NCBI RefSeq assembly: GCF_026107415.2
Contig: NZ_JAPCHX010000007.1
Location: 1 to 64,000 of the forward strand
DNA from: Microbacterium sp. MPKO10
GTDB taxonomy: Bacteria > Actinomycetota > Actinomycetes > Actinomycetales > Microbacteriaceae
DNA length: 64,000 nt
Direction of reading: 5' to 3'
The notes beneath the pieces are model-generated. The model was not told the DNA's origin, searched no databases, and saw nothing but the letters and a program-made list of their open reading frames with translations. Shown here piece after piece: positions 61,487 to 64,000 of this stretch. Made by a program: the position numbers and the translations under genes. Within the stretch, counting starts at the first letter, position 1, and every line of letters begins with the position of its first letter.

Positions 61487-61501
61487 CGAACATTGTGTTC
61501 G
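61487..61501. promoter_or_regulatory. DeoR-type operator palindrome
   Basis: CGAACATTGTGTTCG: six-base arms CGAACA and TGTTCG around TTG. It lies between the divergent aldolase (61456) and DeoR (61525) genes, where it could control both. It also argues against a GTG start for DeoR at 61495. Confidence 0.65.
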
Positions 61502-61524
61502 CACTCTACCAGAGGCTTGCTAGC

Positions 61525-62322
61525 ATGCAGAGTGTGAGCACCCTGGGAGAATCGTTGCGCCATGGCGGTGCCGAGCGCCGCCGAATTCTCATTCTGGAGA
61601 CGCTTTTTCGTGACGGACATGTCTCTGTTCACGCGCTCAGCACCGAGTTTGCCGTCGCTGAGATGACGGTGCGCCGCGATCTCAAGCAGCTCGCAGACGA
61701 GGGCGAGCTCGAGCTGGTTCACGGCGGCGCCCGACTGCCAGCCGGTCGTCAATCGCCGGCCGGGTTTTCGAGTCGAACTCAGAGCAACTCTCGCGCCAAG
61801 CAGCGGGTGGCGGATGCCGTGAAGGCCATCGTTCCGCGCTCCGGCGTGCTGGGAGTCGACGCGGGAACGACGACGCACGTCTGCGCCCTCGAGCTGGCGC
61901 CCGAGCTCACCGGATGCGTCATCTCGCACTCCGTTCCCGTGCTGGCCAGCATGCTGGCCTGGCCGGACCTGCGGGTCATCGGCGTGGGGGGAGACCTGCT
62001 GCACGAGAACCAGGCCATGGTGGGACCCGGCGCCGTCGCGGCGCTGAAGGACTTGCGCATCGACGTACTCCTTCTGGGCGCCAGCGCCGTGAATGCTGAC
62101 GGACTCTATGTGCATAGCTCTGTTGAGCTGGCGACGAAGCGCGCCATGATCGATGCGGCGAGCGAGGTGATCCTGGCCACCGATGCCTCCAAGGCAGACG
62201 CGAGCGGTGCCGTGCGGGTCTGCGGGTTGGATCGCGTATCGCGCATCGCCACCGACAGGGAGTGGGGAGCCGAGATCACCGAGAAGATCACGGCAGCCGG
62301 CGTGTCCTTCGTGCTTCCATAA
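61525..62322 (+). CDS. DeoR-family transcriptional regulator
   Basis: A 265-residue regulator. The helix-turn-helix is at HVSVHALSTEFAVAEMTVRRDL, followed by the DeoR sugar-phosphate-sensing domain (GVDAGTTTH, GVGGDLLHENQAMVGP, DASKADASG). ATG at 61525 has AGAGG ten bases upstream; the longer GTG reading starts inside the operator palindrome. It is divergent from the YihT-like aldolase, as YihW (a DeoR regulator) accompanies the E. coli sulfoquinovose genes. The effector would be a phospho-sugar. Confidence 0.85.
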   Translation: MQSVSTLGESLRHGGAERRRILILETLFRDGHVSVHALSTEFAVAEMTVRRDLKQLADEGELELVHGGARLPAGRQSPAGFSSRTQSNSRAKQRVADAVKAIVPRSGVLGVDAGTTTHVCALELAPELTGCVISHSVPVLASMLAWPDLRVIGVGGDLLHENQAMVGPGAVAALKDLRIDVLLLGASAVNADGLYVHSSVELATKRAMIDAASEVILATDASKADASGAVRVCGLDRVSRIATDREWGAEITEKITAAGVSFVLP

Positions 62323-62414
62323 CTTTTCTCCACGCAGGGTTGACGGCGGTGCGTTGACATGCAACACTGCATGCAATGTTAGAAACCGATCAAAGCTGTG
62401 AAACTGTTCCGCAC

Positions 62415-63557
62415 GTGGCCGTGCCGGACAGTACAGTCACGGCCGTCACCTGCCGCGTCTATCGCGCCCCGATCAACTCGGGTGTCGCGATGTCCTTCGG
62501 CGCGCTCGACCACAGAATCATGTTCCTCGTCGACGTCGCGTTCGACGACGGATCGGTGTCGACGGGGGAATCATGGGTGAACTATCCCTCATGGGGATGG
62601 CGGGAGCGGGTCGCGACGGTCGCCGAGGGTGTCGCACCCCTTCTCGTGGGCAGACGCTTCACCGACACCGCTGAGGTGCGCGATCTGCTGCTGATGTCTC
62701 TGACACGCGTCGCACGCCAATGGGGCGCGATCGGCCCGATCTACCAGGCGATCAGCGCGATCGACCAGGCATTCTGGGTGCGCGCCGCACAGACGCGTGG
62801 CCTCTCGCTTTCTGCGCTGTTGAGCGACGCCCCTCTGCCGGAGATCCCTGTCTACGGGTCGAGCCTCGGCCCGAGTGGCGTCACCGAGTCGGCCGAGCGC
62901 TGCATCGACCTCGGATTGCACGCGGCCAAGGTCAAGCTCGGGTTCGGTCGCGAAACTGATGAGCGCAATCTTGCCGCCGCCCGGAACGTCCTCGGCGAGA
63001 GCTTCCGTCTCTTCGGCGACGCCAACCAGGCGTGGAGCGTCGCCGATGCCGTCTCGATGGCACCGATGCTGCGAGACTTCGGCGTTGAATGGATCGAAGA
63101 GCCGGTGAGCGGCGATGACCCCGCCGACCTCGGGCGGCTCTTCGCCGACAGCGGCATCCCGATCGCCACGGGTGAGAACCTCTACGGTGCCGACGCGTTC
63201 ACCCCATATCTGGTGCAGCCGGGCGTCGCGATCGTGCAACCCGACGTCGGCAAGGTCGGGGGAGTGACCGAGTACCAGCGCGTCGTTGCGGCCGCGGGCG
63301 ACAGCGGCACGCTCGTGGCCCCGCATCTGTACAACGGGGCGTACGCGGCAGCGATCTCCATCCACCTTGCCGCCGCCACCGCGACAACCCCGTGGCTCGA
63401 ATGGGACATCCGGCCGAATCCGGTCCGCGAACCCGTCGACCATCTGCTCACGTCGAACGGCACGGTGGCCGTTCCGCAGGGCCCGGGTCTCGGCGTCGAC
63501 ATCGATCTTCAGCACCTTTCCCCTCATCTAGTCCAGCTCACCGAGGAGGCACAGTGA
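62415..63557 (+). CDS. Enolase-superfamily (mandelate racemase type) protein
   Basis: About 380 residues from the GTG at 62415 (the true start is uncertain; GTG 62421 is near and an ATG at 62376 lies in the probable promoter). Active-site residues: K172 and K174 (AKVKLGFG), D202 with N204 (GDANQAW), E228 (WIEEP), E254 (ATGENL), D277/K280 (QPDVGKVGG) and H304 (APHLYN). The K-x-K plus His set fits acid-sugar dehydratases or racemases. It overlaps the aldehyde dehydrogenase by four bases. Upstream are TTGACA at 62354-62359 and repeated TGCA words. Its role beside a YihT-like aldolase is unclear. Confidence 0.75.
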   Translation: MAVPDSTVTAVTCRVYRAPINSGVAMSFGALDHRIMFLVDVAFDDGSVSTGESWVNYPSWGWRERVATVAEGVAPLLVGRRFTDTAEVRDLLLMSLTRVARQWGAIGPIYQAISAIDQAFWVRAAQTRGLSLSALLSDAPLPEIPVYGSSLGPSGVTESAERCIDLGLHAAKVKLGFGRETDERNLAAARNVLGESFRLFGDANQAWSVADAVSMAPMLRDFGVEWIEEPVSGDDPADLGRLFADSGIPIATGENLYGADAFTPYLVQPGVAIVQPDVGKVGGVTEYQRVVAAAGDSGTLVAPHLYNGAYAAAISIHLAAATATTPWLEWDIRPNPVREPVDHLLTSNGTVAVPQGPGLGVDIDLQHLSPHLVQLTEEAQ

Positions 63558-64000
63558 ACCAGTTGTCAGACAGCGGAATCCGAATCGGTGGTGACGTCAT
63601 CACGGATGCTGGTGAGCGTCGACGCATTGACGCGATCAGTCCCATTGACGGCGCCGTCTTCGGTGACGTTCTGCAGGGAACGGCCGACGACGCACTGCGC
63701 GCCGTTGACGTCGCCGAACGCTCGTTCCGCTCATGGTCGACGACGGCTGTCGAGGAGCGCGTGTCGACGTTGCGGTCCATCGCCACTGCTCTGCGCGAAG
63801 AGGCGGCCGCCACAGACGAGTCCAGTTGGGCGTGGCTGCTCAGCACAGAGTCGGGCAAGCGGCTCGCCGAGGCACAGGGTGAAATCACGTTCTCTGCCGT
63901 GTACTTCGAGGCGTTCGCCGACCTGCTCGAGGCACAGCGTGACGAGCACTTCAGCGTCATCCCCGGCATCACCCACCGTGTGCAGCCGCAGGCGATGGGT
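63554..64000 (+). CDS. Aldehyde dehydrogenase, N-terminal part, cut by the window edge
   Basis: An open frame of 149 codons with no stop before the right edge. It begins with GTG after GAGGAGG. SPIDGAVFGDVLQGTADDALRAVDVAERSF is the usual aldehyde dehydrogenase beginning, and TESGKRLAEAQGEI followed by YFEAFAD matches the succinate-semialdehyde dehydrogenase-like (GabD) group. The catalytic Cys and Glu lie beyond the window. GabD-like enzymes oxidise sulfolactaldehyde in several sulfoglycolytic pathways, which would connect it to the YihT-like aldolase; this is inferred. Confidence 0.8.
   Translation, partial: MNQLSDSGIRIGGDVITDAGERRRIDAISPIDGAVFGDVLQGTADDALRAVDVAERSFRSWSTTAVEERVSTLRSIATALREEAAATDESSWAWLLSTESGKRLAEAQGEITFSAVYFEAFADLLEAQRDEHFSVIPGITHRVQPQAMG

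Overview
The window is high-GC, densely packed DNA with frequent GTG/TTG starts, ATGA overlaps, Tat-type lipoproteins and sugar ABC transporters that lack their own ATPase. This points to an actinobacterium, most likely in or near the Microbacteriaceae (inferred from gene style; no rRNA is present to confirm it). I saw no tRNA, rRNA, CRISPR array, insertion sequence, integrase or replication gene. Nearly everything is catabolism: uptake systems, hydrolases, sugar and sugar-acid enzymes, and local regulators. It reads as a string of carbon-utilisation cassettes.

Region by region. (1) 201-1382: a membrane-anchored protein with four PASTA-like repeats and an MmpS-like C-terminal domain. (2) 1450-10181: a SorC-type regulator divergent from MFS transporter, phosphotriesterase-family lactonase, HUMPS/KGPDC-like protein, PfkB kinase, split transketolase, AraD/UlaF-like and UlaE-like genes. 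It resembles the lower L-ascorbate (Ula) route, but two enzymes have lost key active-site residues. (3) 10272-14463: GntR, ADP-ribosylglycohydrolase-family, NCS1 permease and PfkB kinase, a counterpart of E. coli yegTUVW with a different transporter family. (4) 14490-45917: a large glycan/sugar-acid region with two LplABC/YtcP-type ABC uptake systems, two twin-arginine lipoprotein binding proteins, two paralogous LacI regulators, three paralogous intracellular glycosidase-like proteins (GHL6/beta-galactosidase-trimerisation type), a ThuA/Gfo-Idh pair, and a six-gene minus-strand operon (Gfo/Idh, TIM-barrel isomerase, RraA-like, enolase-superfamily dehydratase, extended SDR, UPF0303). A 16-bp operator-like palindrome around TCGA recurs at nine places in this region and probably ties it into one regulon. 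(5) 46070-46798: a small membrane protein with an MmpS-like tail. (6) 46960-51343: flavin monooxygenase, F420/NADP-type reductase, MHS-family transporter and LysR, probably for an aromatic acid. (7) 51578-59832: a fructan/fructo-oligosaccharide operon (two unlike GH32 enzymes, ABC uptake, LacI, fructokinase). (8) 59853-64000: a YihT-like sulfofructose-phosphate aldolase with a TSUP exporter, divergent from DeoR, an enolase-superfamily protein and an aldehyde dehydrogenase cut by the window edge. This is compatible with a sulfosugar pathway.

How it fits together: ABC importers bring oligosaccharides in and cytoplasmic hydrolases cleave them. Gfo/Idh, SDR, dehydratase, aldolase-like and tartronate-semialdehyde-reductase-like enzymes could then oxidise and split the products. 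The strongest candidates for undescribed biology are the modified Ula-like pathway, the LacI-controlled triple-GHL6 regulon, the NCS1 version of the yeg cassette, and the possible sulfoglycolysis cassette at the right edge.
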